DNA of 64,000 nucleotides from Termitomyces sp. T153 (taxonomy: Eukaryota; Basidiomycota; Agaricomycetes; Agaricales; Lyophyllaceae). Made by a program: the position numbers and the translations under genes. A model generated the notes under the pieces. It had not been told where the DNA came from and did no database searches. It saw nothing but the letters and a program-made list of their open reading frames with translations. This document shows, in pieces, positions 54,030-64,000 of this stretch (position 1 is the stretch's first letter; each line of letters starts with the position of its first letter). Location: assembly GCA_018296165.2 (NCBI GenBank), contig JACKQL020000011.1, positions 62,001 to 126,000 on the forward strand, written 5' to 3'.

Positions 54030-54928
54030 TTGGTAGCAAGTGAAGGGAAAGAGCCCGCTCGGATGGAATATTATAAACGCGGTCATGTGATTTTGAAAGT
54101 CCGATTGTGGCGCAGGACACTGGTGGAGCGTCTCCCTCCGGAGATTTTCCTGGGAGACCAGGTTGAGAGGACCTTGGGAACATCAAACGCTCTACCTAAG
54201 CCTACGCAATCCCTGCACGGGTTACCACCAACCTTGGGGCGCCAGCTATCCGCGGCGGACAAGGTCTTCCCGCACAAGGTAGTGCGCACTTTGGAGCGGG
54301 GAATGTTGGAATACATACCTCTTGACGTCTTGACAGATGAGGCATGTCGCAACGCGTCGCGCGAGCCCCCCGCACCTGAGACGTCCTTTGTGGTTTCGAA
54401 TGGGAAGTGGCAGCTTCCTGGTGCTTCCTTTGATGTTTCCAAGGAAGGGAGGTTGACCTTTGGAGAGTGGTGTGGAGCTGGTGAGAATCTCGTCGATGCC
54501 ATGCGAAAGCACTTGCGGGCGGAGGGAGAGGATCGTTCTGGCGGACCGGTTGCCCAAGCCATAGCGGGAACATTCGCATCTCACTTCAAACGATTACGCT
54601 CTTTGCCCAACGCGCGTGTAGAGTTCGACGTTGTTTTGGATTACGATCGTCATTTGCGCTCCCTTTTCTTGTCAGATTCACATACCTTCAGCATGGCGGA
54701 CTTTCACCAGGATATATGGAGGAAGTGTGAATCTCACCAGAACACTAGACGCTTGAAGGAAATGGCCGATATATTGCAGCCGTCACCAGTGCACATTCCA
54801 ACAGGGGCGAATCGTCGTCTGCTCGCGGTCGAGATGTCTCTCGCACTAGTTCCAGTTCTGTAGCCAGGAAATTTCGTTGCATCAGCTGTGGGGGACCCGA
54901 TCACAAGCTTCCGAACTGCAAAATGTAA
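54030..54928 (+). CDS. Gag-like ORF with a CCHC zinc knuckle in the -1 frame
   Basis: The first frame (54030-54863, 277 codons) contains a helical region: KVVRTLERGMLEYIPL, then ENLVDAMRKHLRAEGED, SGGPVAQAIAGTFASHF, RVEFDVVLDYDRHLRSLF and MADFHQDIWRK. This resembles gag-type capsid-like ORFs common in agaricomycetes. It is open until 54863. An overlapping frame displaced by -1, open from about 54752 to a TAA at 54926-54928, encodes an Arg/Ser-rich linker and then a zinc knuckle CISCGGPDHKLPNC (C-x2-C-x4-H-x4-C). The knuckle ends just before a GTAAGC donor-like word. So the complete gag would need a -1 shift, an intron, or correction of an indel. Reverse transcriptase is not seen adjacent. A domesticated or orphan gag is possible. 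Uncertain start. Confidence 0.5.
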
Positions 54929-55581
54929 GCCAAAAACATCAAAAACTGTAGATGAGAAGAGACATACCTTAAAATCTATACTACCACCCACGCGAAACTA
55001 AGAATGACTGAACCAAAGCAAGCACGTCAGAATCACAACGGTCAAAAGAGATCATGTGCTGACAAAGAGTCGAGTCCGTGGCAGTGCTTAGGCTGAGACG
55101 GCAATCTCGGATCACCATCCGAGATCAGCCATCAAAGCCGGCGAACCTCTGCATAATTTCCTTGGAACGTTCCACTAAATTACAACCTAAGAACAATGCG
55201 TATATTTAGTCTATCAAAGTACTGTTAAATCCTGAAATGACCAAAGAAGGATAACGCAGACAAGTAGGGGGGAAAAGGCCGAAAACTTTGGCAGGGATAG
55301 TGCCAAGGCCAGCCCCAGGGTAGGCTGGTCTACAACATATCCGACCAGCCACAAAAACACGCGAATAGCACGTTGGTCCATGCACCAACAACAGGCTATA
55401 AAAGGAGGAATATTCTGAAGGAAAAAGACAAGCAAAATACTTGCCATGGCTTGGTGATCCCCAGGGAGCAGGTTGCTTAGGCCTATGAGCTTTGGTTAGC
55501 TTCAGGTTAATTAGTATAATAGAACTATTGTGCCCATTCTTCTGTGTGATACCATGTCAATTATTTGAATAAAGACATAAA
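54929..55581. other. Intergenic/flanking region with a short hairpin and TATA-like word
   Basis: It contains a perfect 9-bp inverted repeat (ATCTCGGAT at 55104-55112, ATCCGAGAT at 55117-55125), a TATAAAAGG word at about 55397 and an AATAAAG word at about 55568. The arrangement is suggestive of a retroelement LTR or promoter, but no pair was found in the window. CpG content falls from about 55390 into the Copia element. Confidence 0.4.
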
Positions 55582-55895
55582 TGTTGAGGGCTAATGGACC
55601 ACTGTAAGTGTGGCCAGTCTGATTGCTGGGATAAAGACAAAATTTTCCTATTCTACTCTGACTAAACTAATATATATGTACAACTAGTTGTACTCACCCT
55701 CAGTCAAGTATAAATACGACTGAGGGTGAGCACTTCATACACACATACAGAAGGACACAGATACTTACCCTACCATAGATATACTTACATGGTTGTGTGA
55801 TATCTATAGGTAGGCTGCTCAGTCAAGTATACATATGACTGAGGATATACTTATGTGGTTGTGTGATATCTATAGTGAAAGGTCAGATTGTAACA
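55582..55895 (+). repeat. 5' LTR of the Copia element
   Basis: It begins TGTTGAGGGC and ends ATTGTAACA. It contains a hairpin at 55693-55730 with 14-bp arms around ACCCTCAGTC/GACTGAGGGT. Two direct copies of TATACTTA(C/T)...TGTGATATCTATAG follow, one before and one after a second palindromic CTCAGTCA...TGACTGAG word. By eye it differs from the 3' LTR at about 20 positions, nearly all transitions. Confidence 0.93.
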
Positions 55896-56062
55896 GGTTA
55901 TGGGACAGTGCTGCTGAGGATACAGCCTGACCTACCTGTGTTATTGATTTTTCATGCCTTGAGGGCTGATTGCCTGATATATCAAAGTTTTGTAGAGCTG
56001 TGCATTGGCTGCGCATGTTGTTAGGCTTCCCTATCCATTTTCTGTAACAATGACTCATCTTC

Positions 56063-59000
56063 ATGGCCCCTACCACAGGAGAGATGGCCTCATCCCCTAG
56101 CATTGGTGACTGCAAAGCAGCCAAGATGCACCATGTTGACAATTCTTCCACCCCATGCATTATGCAAATCAAAGTTTCACTACAATACTCTGGAGAGGTC
56201 CTAGCAAAGGATGATGGGAGGTGGACATCCTGGTTGAGATATATGAGACTTGACTCACCATGTGCAGCTTATATGAGTATGTGTTTGACCCACCTGAACT
56301 CCCTCATCCATCATATGAGCCTCATGCACTGCATAACTAGAGGCTCAATGATTGATTGGCATGGTCTTTCCTGATGATGGGGATCTCAGAGTCTGAGCGT
56401 AACTTAGTGAATTTGATATTGGCCATGTGACAAAGGAGCTGCTGAAGTCTATTGCAGCTCTCTTGTCCTCATCTGAGAACCCAGTTTACTCTAGTGCAAG
56501 ATCTATTATCTCTTGTGACCTGGCCACAGCCACTGCAGTGGACCCATATGGTCCTGAAGATATCCATCAGTTCCTGGAAAATGAACAGACTCTGTATGAT
56601 GCTGACTGGTCTGGCATGGACACTCAGCCCACTGCATTGGCTGCAAGAGCATCAAGGACTTGTGATGACCTTGTGTGTGATGGCTGCAAGTCAAGGGGCC
56701 GTACAAACTATACCAGGCATACACTGCCTTGGTGCATTATGGAAGGTGGGGGTATGGCCAGGAAGTCTCTTGACAATGCTAGGAAGGCATGCATAGCCTA
56801 TTACAAAGAGAAAAGGGAAGGACAAGAAGAGGAGCACCACAAAGCTCATAATTACACCAGTGGGGGGCTTGGTCTTTACAGTTGAGGGCAACACTGATGT
56901 CCTTGTGGCCTACATTACAAATCAGGGTGGTAAGATGCCAAATCCTGGCCCTGTCAAGGAGGAGTTTGCAGGCTTGGTATTGGACATGATACCTGGCTCA
57001 ATTGATCTGGCAATGGTGGAGAGCCTTGAGGTCAATGCATGGATGGCACTGGAGGAGGATTTGAAAGTTGGCATGGACTGGGAGGAGTACACAAAGGATG
57101 AACTCATACTTTCCAGTACCACCATGACAATCAACACATACTCTTTTTATCTCAATTCTGGAGCCACAGTTCACATTTTGCCAGACCCTTCTGACTTTGT
57201 ATCCCTGAAGACCATCCCATATAAGTCAATTTGAGGTGTGAGTGGCTCAACAATCTTTGCCACTGCAACAGGACAAATGCACCTCTGTGTAAATAATGGT
57301 GCTTACATCACCCTTGATGATGCACTTTATATTCCCAAAGCAACTGTTTGCCTTCTATCTATTAGCTCAATGGCAAGGAAGACAGGTATCTTCACCACAT
57401 TCAATGACACTAGCACCAAGCTATTTGAGAAAACTACAAAAGAACACATAGCCAGTGGTACCCTTATTCCCAAGAAGAATCTATATGCTCTATGAGTTTG
57501 CTCTGGCTGCCCACTCACCCCCTAACATTGTCACCTGGCATAGAAGACTAGGTCATGCCAACTATCAGACTATTATAGCAATGGCAAAGGCAAAAATGGT
57601 TGAAGGTGTGCCAACCAACTTCCTCTCAAAACCTCTGAAATGTGACTAATGTATCCTGGGCAAGCAGGCTAGAATACTGGTCTCAAAGATAAGGGAGGAA
57701 GAAATGGGGTGCAGGGCAATGCAAAAGCTGGGAATAGTCTGGGTTGACTTGACTGGAAAGCAGGATATCACATCTCAAACTGGAAATAACTACATTATGA
57801 ATGTAGTTGATGACTATACAAACAAGCCTTGGTCAATTCTACTGAAACTAAAGAGTGATGCTTTTGGTGAACTCAAAGCATGGATACTTGCCAGAGAGGT
57901 AGAGATGGGGCTCAAACTGGGTATCCTCTGATTTGGAAATGACTCAGAGATTATAGCAAAGGAGAATGAAGATTGGTACTGCTCTCAAGGTATAACAATG
58001 CAGCAAGGGGCAATATATACTTCTGCACACATGAGGCACATTGAACAGATGCATAGAACACTTATGGGCAAAGCAATAGCAATGCAACTGACAGCAAAAT
58101 GTCCTGCTTTTCTCTGGGACAAATTTTATCTAATGGCAGCTCATTTTCATGGAAAAATGAAAACCTCAGCCATCAACAATGTCATGCCCAATGAATTATA
58201 GTACAGCTGTAAACCAACCTACTCATGTATTTGAGAAATTGGCTGCCAGGTATTTGTCTTAATTCTTGGCAGAAATATACCTAAGATCTACAAAAGAGCA
58301 ATAGAATGCATGCTAATAGGTTATGACCTAAAAGCAAAGGCATATAAGTGCTATAATTGAGCAGCTAAAAAGGTGTACAGCACATACCATGTGAAGTTTG
58401 TCAAGCATCAAAACAATGGCAAAGATCCTGAACCTATTCCACTGCAACTCAAACAAGAAGCAGACAAGATATCCTCAATAGAAATAATAGCAAAGAGGGC
58501 AAGAGATCAATCCAACACAAGTGTTGATGATGACAAAGATGTACCCAATACAAATGTCAATGAGCCACTACCAGCACCTACACTTGAAATCAATCCTCAA
58601 ATCAATGATAACCCAGAAGTCCAACCCATTGACCTAGCTCCAGAACAGCCACAACCAAGACAATCAACACATATCATAGTCCCCACATCCAAAAGTGCCC
58701 CTGACAATCTACCAGAAAATCCAGTCCAATGCATGGTTTGTGAGTCTAAAGAATCAGCTGACCACATCCAAGAAATGAAAGCTGAATGACAACATGCAAT
58801 TGAAGAACTCCAACATGAAGTACTACCAGACCCCCAAATCATTGGCAATGATCCAGACCTTGACCATGTCCTAGCAGCCATGAGCTCAATAGAAGAGTTA
58901 TCAGAGATCAATGCATCAGATGTTGATCCAGAGGTACCAAAAACTTGGGATCAGGCCAAAAACAGTCCAGATTCAGATTGCTGGAAGGCAGCATATGAAG

Positions 59001-60510
59001 ACAAACTGAAATCATTGAGAGACATGAGTGTCTACCAGCTTGTACCAAGGGAACAGGTCCCAGCAGGCTACAGAATACACCATGGACAACCAGTCTTTGC
59101 ATTAAAGCATGATGAATGAGGATCAATAGTACATTTCAAAGTATGATGTGTTCTACAAGGTTTCAATCAAGTGTATAGGAGAAATTATATAAAAACAACC
59201 TCACCAACTGCATGTGTGGAATCCTGGCATATACTACTGCACCTGGCAGCATCTCAGAACTGGGATGCTATGCAAATAGATGTCAAGACTGCATTCCTGT
59301 ATGGAGTCTTACCTGAGGATAAAATCATATTTATGGAGCAACCACAGGAGTTTGAGGTACCAGGACAAGAGAAGCATGTCTGTCAACTAGAGAGGGGACT
59401 CTATGGTATGAAGCAAGCTGGCAGAATATGGAACCAAATGCTAAATGAGAACATGGTTGGAAAATGGGGATTTACAAGACTGGCATGTGAGTCTTGTATC
59501 TACTATCAGAAATCTGACCATGAGACAGTCATTGTGGCTGTTCATGTGGATGATTTTCTTGCAATTGCCAGCTCTAAAGAAGCAAACACATATTTCAAGT
59601 CACAATTACAAGAGACTTAGACCATTTTGGACTTAGGGACACTATGCCAGATTGTTGGGATTGCTATCAAGTGGGATAGGCCAAACAGGCTTGTTTACCT
59701 ATCACAGATGCCCATCATAGATAGACTGGTCTTGCAGTTTGAGCAAAGAGATGCAGCATCACTCTCATTATCTATGGAACTGGGACTGAAGCTTTAATAG
59801 ACTGATTACTTGAAACTATCTCAGGAGGAGCATGATAGGATTGCAAAGATCCCATACTGCAAACTGGTTGGGGAATTGCTGTGGCTGGCAATATCCTCTT
59901 GACCAGATATTCAGTATGCAGTACAACAACTTATGCAATACCTCAACTCATACTCAAACATACACTGGAATGCAGCAATCTGTGTTGTCAGATACCTAAA
60001 GAGATCATGGAATATGAAACTATCTTTAGGTGGGACATTACCAATTGCACTTACAGGGTTTATAGACTTGGATTGGGCAAATTGTTTGGATACAAGGTGG
60101 AGTGTTGGAGGGTATGGATGGTCTCTAGGATCAGGTATCATTTTGTGGGCCTCAAAGAAGCAAAAAACAGTGGCTGCCTCCTCATGTGAGGCAGAATATA
60201 TGGCTGCTTTTGAAGCAGTCCAGGAATGTATCTGGTTGTGGACTCTCTTATAGGCAGTTGGATATGGATCAACTAGCACAACAACAATCATGTGCAACAA
60301 TAATGCTGCAATTAACTTGTCTGAAGATCCTCTCTTACACTCATGGGTCAAACACATGGATATTAAATATCACTTCCTTCAAGAATGAGTCACTTCACAG
60401 GAAATCATTGTCTGGTACATCAATACAAAGGTTAACATTGCAGACTTGTTTACCAAGGCCCTCCTTCTACCACATTTCTCCAGGTTATGATGCATACTTG
60501 GTTTAACTTG
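56063..60510 (+). pseudogene. Broken Copia gag-pol coding region
   Basis: The gag-like part lies around 56063-56900. The protease box at 57140-57190 reads YLNSGATVHI where the usual first residue of the triad is Asp; here it is Asn. The gag-pre-integrase is VTWHRRLGHANYQT (about 57530). The integrase includes DDYTNKPWSILL. RT shows DAMQIDVKTAFLYG, QLERGLYGMKQAGRIW and AVHVDDF. RNase H has ASSCEAEYMA (60170-60200), DIKYHFLQE and ADLFTKA. Many stops occur at CGA-to-TGA, CAA/CAG-to-TAA/TAG and TGG-to-TAG positions, and there are frameshifts. No intact product can be made. Confidence 0.9.
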
Positions 60511-60555
60511 ATGGATTCCATGTAAGGAGAAGTTGACACTTATGGTGAGGAGGAG

Positions 60556-60871
60556 TGTTAAGGGCTAATGGACCACTGTAAGTATGGCCAGTCTAATTGC
60601 CAGGATCAAGACAAAATTTTCCTATTCTACCCTGACTAAACTAATATATATATATACAACTAGTTATACTCACCCTCAGTCAAGTATACATATGACTGAG
60701 GGTGAGCACTTCATACACACATACAGAAGGACACAGATACTTACCCTACCATAGATATACTTACGTGGTCATGTGATATCTATAGGTGGGCCACTCAGTC
60801 AAGTATACATATGACTGAGGATATACTTATGTGGTCATGTGATATCTATAGTGAAAGGTCAGATTGTAACA
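60556..60871 (+). repeat. 3' LTR of the Copia element
   Basis: It begins TGTTAAGGGC and ends ATTGTAACA. It carries the same hairpin at 60669-60706 with 14-bp perfect arms (CTCACCCTCAGTCA / TGACTGAGGGTGAG). It lies directly after the purine-rich tract. The right side is followed by a putative 5-bp target duplicate. Confidence 0.93.
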
Positions 60872-61454
60872 ATGAAACTATTAATACTATTTCTAAGTGA
60901 GATTTAGTGTGTCATAAAAGCCCTCCAAACAACTATGAAAAGAAGGTTTGATCAGTTGATCTGATCACTTGATGGCATCAAGCCTTACATTTTGCATCAT
61001 GGAGCCCCACTATAAGGGGCTTTTGTTGTACAAAACTCACTTTTTGGATTTTCATGAGGAGTCCAGCCCTTTTGAAACATTAGTTTCACACTACCTGGGT
61101 CTTGGCCCAAAACACCTGAAGTTGTTGCAATTAAGGTGAAAAACTCTGTTATATTAAGGAAAAGAGAAACTAGGACCAATAGCAATGGTTCAAAGTCCTT
61201 TTTGCCTGATCCTGAAACCTTACTCAGAAGAAGAAAGCTTTGGACTGAGAAAGCAATTTCAAGCTCACCAAAAGAACTGTGCCCTACTACTCAACCACTT
61301 TCTACTACCTCAATTATGGAGCAAAATATCAGATATAATCTACCACTGCCTGACAGCAGGGATGCACCTAAGTTTAAGCACACTGAGCCCTCTGAAGTTT
61401 GTTGCTTTTGACAAAGGATCATCTCTCTGTTTGAGCATGCTGGGTCCAAGGAGA
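60872..61454. other. Between Copia 3' LTR and Gypsy gag: possible degraded 5' part of the Gypsy element
   Basis: CG-poor and AT-rich. Short frames such as PYSEEESFGLRKQFQAHQ look like coding remnants of a gag N-terminus, but they break. I could not find LTR ends or a primer-binding site. Confidence 0.35.
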
Positions 61455-61485
61455 TAAGGAGAGGAAGAAGAGAATCTTTGAGTAT

Positions 61486-62475
61486 GTGGATGCTCAGACT
61501 GAACAAGAATGGCTGCACTTTAATTCCTTTAGAGATAATTATACTTGGTCTGCTTTTGAGAAAGAGATCAAGGAGTCTTATTCAGAAGCAGTGGATGACA
61601 CAGGTAGTGTTGCAAACCTGGACAGAATCTGCAAAGAACATGCCAGACTTAGTAGGAATGACACCACAGAGATCCATTCTCTGATAAGGAAATTTAGAGC
61701 TGAGGCTAAGAAGCTGGCTAATGTCACTGGGAATGGGTCTCTGGTGGACAAATTCCTGGGGTGCTTTACACCAGCTTTTGGAGATGTGATTGAGGAGAGG
61801 TTGATCAGTAGATATGGCCACTACAAAGACCCTGCTAGAAATAGGCACAAGGACAACAAGTATGACCTATCAGAAGTGCTGACAGTAGTGGAGACCTTGA
61901 TAGATGGTGCTACTATAAGGAGCCTTAGGGAGGAGAAAATAGAGAAAACAGAAACTAGAAAGGGGAACATTGAGGAGGAGGAAGTGGAGGAGAAAATGGC
62001 TCACCTGCAAGATGCTGTGGTTACCATTGGAAAACAAATGGGGAGCATCCAGAGTACCATGCAGGCTTTGCAAGCTGGTCAGTTGGACATGTGCAATACC
62101 TTCTTAAATACCAAAGGGAGCCAGGGTATAAGGGCAGAAGGGCCTCCTACATTTCCAACTTCTGGGAGAAGTGGTGTTACTTGCTTCTATTGTTGGCAAA
62201 CTGGACATAGAATCTCAGAGTGTGAAGTCATCAAGGGAGATGTACAAAAAGGATGGATCATCCTGTTGAAGAGGAGAGCCAGACTACCTAGTGGTGCTCC
62301 TCTACCCAGAGATCCTGCTGGTATATCTCCTCATGCTAGACTAGTGCAAGTACATGATAAGCAAGTGAGCATGTACTTTGGATGGCCAGAAGATGACCCT
62401 CCAGAGACAGTCATTTACTCTACCTATGTTAACTCTGCTAGAGACACAAGGGATGACATGCTAGAGTGCATTTGA
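61486..62475 (+). CDS. Gypsy gag-like ORF with CCHC knuckle
   Basis: One open frame of 329 residues, starting MDAQTEQEWLHFN. The true start may lie upstream, since an EYVDAQTEQEW-like peptide continues to the 5' side from about 61455. The capsid-like helical region (EIHSLIRKFRAEAKKLAN, LVDKFLGCFTPAFGDV) is followed by a coiled coil (KIEKTETRKGNIEEEEVEEK) and a zinc knuckle CFYCWQTGHRISEC (C-x2-C-x4-H-x4-C). The C-terminal part YVNSARDTRDDMLECI has no known motif. It is retroviral-type capsid protein of a Ty3/Gypsy element. The frame seems intact despite the CG loss. Confidence 0.8.
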   Translation: MDAQTEQEWLHFNSFRDNYTWSAFEKEIKESYSEAVDDTGSVANLDRICKEHARLSRNDTTEIHSLIRKFRAEAKKLANVTGNGSLVDKFLGCFTPAFGDVIEERLISRYGHYKDPARNRHKDNKYDLSEVLTVVETLIDGATIRSLREEKIEKTETRKGNIEEEEVEEKMAHLQDAVVTIGKQMGSIQSTMQALQAGQLDMCNTFLNTKGSQGIRAEGPPTFPTSGRSGVTCFYCWQTGHRISECEVIKGDVQKGWIILLKRRARLPSGAPLPRDPAGISPHARLVQVHDKQVSMYFGWPEDDPPETVIYSTYVNSARDTRDDMLECI

Positions 62476-62981
62476 TATAAGGAGTCAGACTGCTTGGGGG
62501 ACTTGGAGAAAGGTTTCAATCAAATGGCTGAGATGCTCAGTGTATTGGTCAATACAAGGAACACAGCTAGTCCTGAAGAACAGAAATATTCCTCTAAGGA
62601 TTTTTAAATAACTCAATGAAGGCAATTAGGAAAGAGGCATCTCAACCAGGAGTATCCTTATTGCTAGAAAGATCCTGAAAAACCCTGGAAAGAAAAGCTA
62701 ACTCTGGTGATTCCACCTAGAGTTGCACCAAAACTGGACCTACCTTTTGAGAAGGTTCCAGCCCTCAATGAGGGACCAGACTTGCCAGTGCAGGACACTG
62801 TTCAAAGTTCCTTAACAGGAACAAGGAGGAAGGAGTGGGATAGGACCATTGATAGGCTCTGAAAGGCTACTGTACCTTTCAGCACTGAAGAACTGTTAGA
62901 TGTGGCTTCTGGATTAAGAGAAGCAATGATACAAAAATTGACTTTCAAATTAGGGACTCAGTCTAGGGATCCCAATGTCCC

Positions 62982-63641
62982 ATGAGTAGCAGTTCAACAG
63001 CAGACTGTAAGGGAGAAAAACCACCTGACAAAGTAGATGTCAATGAGCTACCAATGGCAACCTATTTCATTGCAGATGGGACACAGGATAATTTGCCTAC
63101 TGGTGCAGTAGTGCATCAGGATTGTGTAGCCACTTACTTGGAAAATATCCCTTTAGGAGAAAAGCCAGTAGTGGTGTATGTGGCTAGAGATTTGCAAGTG
63201 TTGGGATCCTTGAACTCCATTGTCAATCAGAGGGGGCAAGTAGAGACAATACTAGATAGTGGTTCTCAGATAGTCTGTATGGCACTAGATGAGGCACTTT
63301 GTCTAGGATTGACTTGGGATCCAGACATATGCTTAACAATGGAGAGTGCCAACAGTCAAGTGAATACATCAGTTGGTTTATCCAAAAATGTGCCATTTAC
63401 TTTTGCTGAAGGCTTCACTATTTATCTACAAGTGCATATCTTTGTTAAGCCAGCTTATACTGTCTTTTTGGGTTGTCCTTTTGACACACTGACAGAAAGC
63501 AACATACAAAATCTTCAAGATGGCAGTGCCATCATGACTATCAGAGATCCTAATACTGGTTGCCAGACAGCCCTGTCCACTCTTCAAAGAGGGAAGGTGC
63601 CAAAAGCAGGTGTTAGGGGAGATAGTGATCCAAAATTTTAA
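62982..63641 (+). CDS. Gypsy retropepsin-type protease ORF
   Basis: A frame of 219 codons. The retropepsin active site ILDSGSQIV is at about residues 89-97, and a second strand with FLGCPFDTL lies near 63470. The region before it may belong to a gag-pol linker. It is separated from gag by about 500 bp of broken frames. The end of the frame leads toward the RT region outside the window. Confidence 0.75.
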   Translation: MSSSSTADCKGEKPPDKVDVNELPMATYFIADGTQDNLPTGAVVHQDCVATYLENIPLGEKPVVVYVARDLQVLGSLNSIVNQRGQVETILDSGSQIVCMALDEALCLGLTWDPDICLTMESANSQVNTSVGLSKNVPFTFAEGFTIYLQVHIFVKPAYTVFLGCPFDTLTESNIQNLQDGSAIMTIRDPNTGCQTALSTLQRGKVPKAGVRGDSDPKF

Positions 63642-64000
63642 ATCTCAATGAGCTGGTCACTGACCAGGGAGAGGTGGCAGTGATGATTGGGGAGAAGGAG
63701 AATGGTGAAGTAGTGGTGACTGGATACACTATAAATCATAGTGGATTTAAGAACTAGGAGTTGAGAGATGTGTATCTGCAGGCCTTTGCTGCAGAGGGAG
63801 ATATTGGAGGAAGAGATGAGAAGACTTTAGCAGCCTATCTAAATGGGCAGCTGTGTCAGATACCAGAGAAGTTAAAAGAGATCCTAGTGCAGCAGGAAAG
63901 CCTAGAGTTAGAAGCAGGTGTGGGGGAAACTGCACAAGTATTTTCTAAGAAATACAAACCTGTTGCTAGAAAGGTGAAACCTGTACTAGGAACCTCTCCT

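Larger units (their letters stand above)
55582..60871 (+). mobile_element. Ty1/Copia LTR retrotransposon, full-length but dead
   Basis: Two LTRs of about 314 and 316 bp both start TGTT and end AACA. The putative target duplication is ATAAA (55577-55581) and ATGAA (60872-60876), differing at one base. The purine-rich tract GGTGAGGAGGAG lies directly before the 3' LTR. Between the LTRs are a gag region, a protease-like box, an integrase, RT and RNase H in Copia order (integrase before RT). All reading frames are broken by stops. The CG-poor composition and lost frames indicate an old inactive copy. Confidence 0.93.
61455..64000 (+). mobile_element. Ty3/Gypsy-type retroelement, cut by the window end
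   Basis: Gag and protease are listed separately. They are followed by DNA whose translation FSKKYKPVARKVKPVLGT is typical of the linker before RT, so RT is expected beyond 64000. Stops between gag and protease, and the CG-poor composition, indicate decay, although gag is open over 330 codons. Confidence 0.8.

Noticed and set aside
54083..54584. Overlapping minus-strand frames within the gag-like ORF
   Set aside because: They mirror the plus-strand frame, have no motif, and the plus frame has the helical gag-like features.

Overview
The window is nuclear DNA of a filamentous basidiomycete, most likely an agaricomycete (mushroom-forming) fungus. The evidence is many phase-consistent spliceosomal introns of about 46-78 nt with CTAAC/CTGAC-like branch sites, typical fungal housekeeping genes, and agaricomycete-type Gypsy, Copia and pogo-like transposons. 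All gene models were spliced by eye by joining reading frames at GT-AG (sometimes GC-AG) sites and recognising family motifs. Exon edges are predictions.

Layout. Positions 1-30430 form a compact, CpG-normal gene block: a GATA-finger transcription factor (-), a Dsc2-like rhomboid/CUE membrane protein (+), eIF3d (-) divergent from the RES-complex splicing factor IST3 (+), the ribosome-biogenesis factor NOP14 (+), an ATR/Rad3 checkpoint kinase (+, 8.5 kb), the YEATS protein YAF9 (-) divergent from a five-exon, 66-residue COX7 (+), an orphan protein with three similar beta-rich units (+), a DsbA-like CPFS protein (-) and an isopenicillin-N-synthase-like 2OG-Fe(II) dioxygenase (+).

From about 30.8 to 41.7 kb the sequence becomes AT-rich and almost free of CpG. 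It holds decayed transposons: a foldback (long inverted repeat) element split by a 980-bp insertion with a tRNA-like head, a Gypsy reverse-transcriptase relic, and a pogo/Tigger-type DDE transposase relic full of stops. Host genes resume at 42.26 kb: a CSN12/PCI protein (+), the KEX1 carboxypeptidase (-), a thioredoxin-fold secretory-pathway protein (+) and an E(z)/EZH2-like Polycomb methyltransferase (+).

From 52.4 kb a second accessory zone begins. An intronless 533-residue membrane protein (-) is divergent from a gag-like ORF whose CCHC knuckle lies in the -1 frame. A complete but dead Copia element follows (55582-60871, two ~315-bp LTRs), then a Gypsy element (gag and protease) cut by the window edge.

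How the genes fit together. Most of the first half is unlinked core machinery (translation, splicing, rRNA processing, checkpoint, chromatin, respiration). The most informative signals are in the repeats. Paired Copia LTRs show TG in one copy and CA in the other at the same dinucleotides, a direct trace of independent loss of ancestral CpGs and consistent with cytosine methylation of transposons. No wholly new defence or biosynthetic system is evident. The best candidates for novelty are the orphan triple-unit protein, the gag-like/membrane-protein pair and the foldback element.
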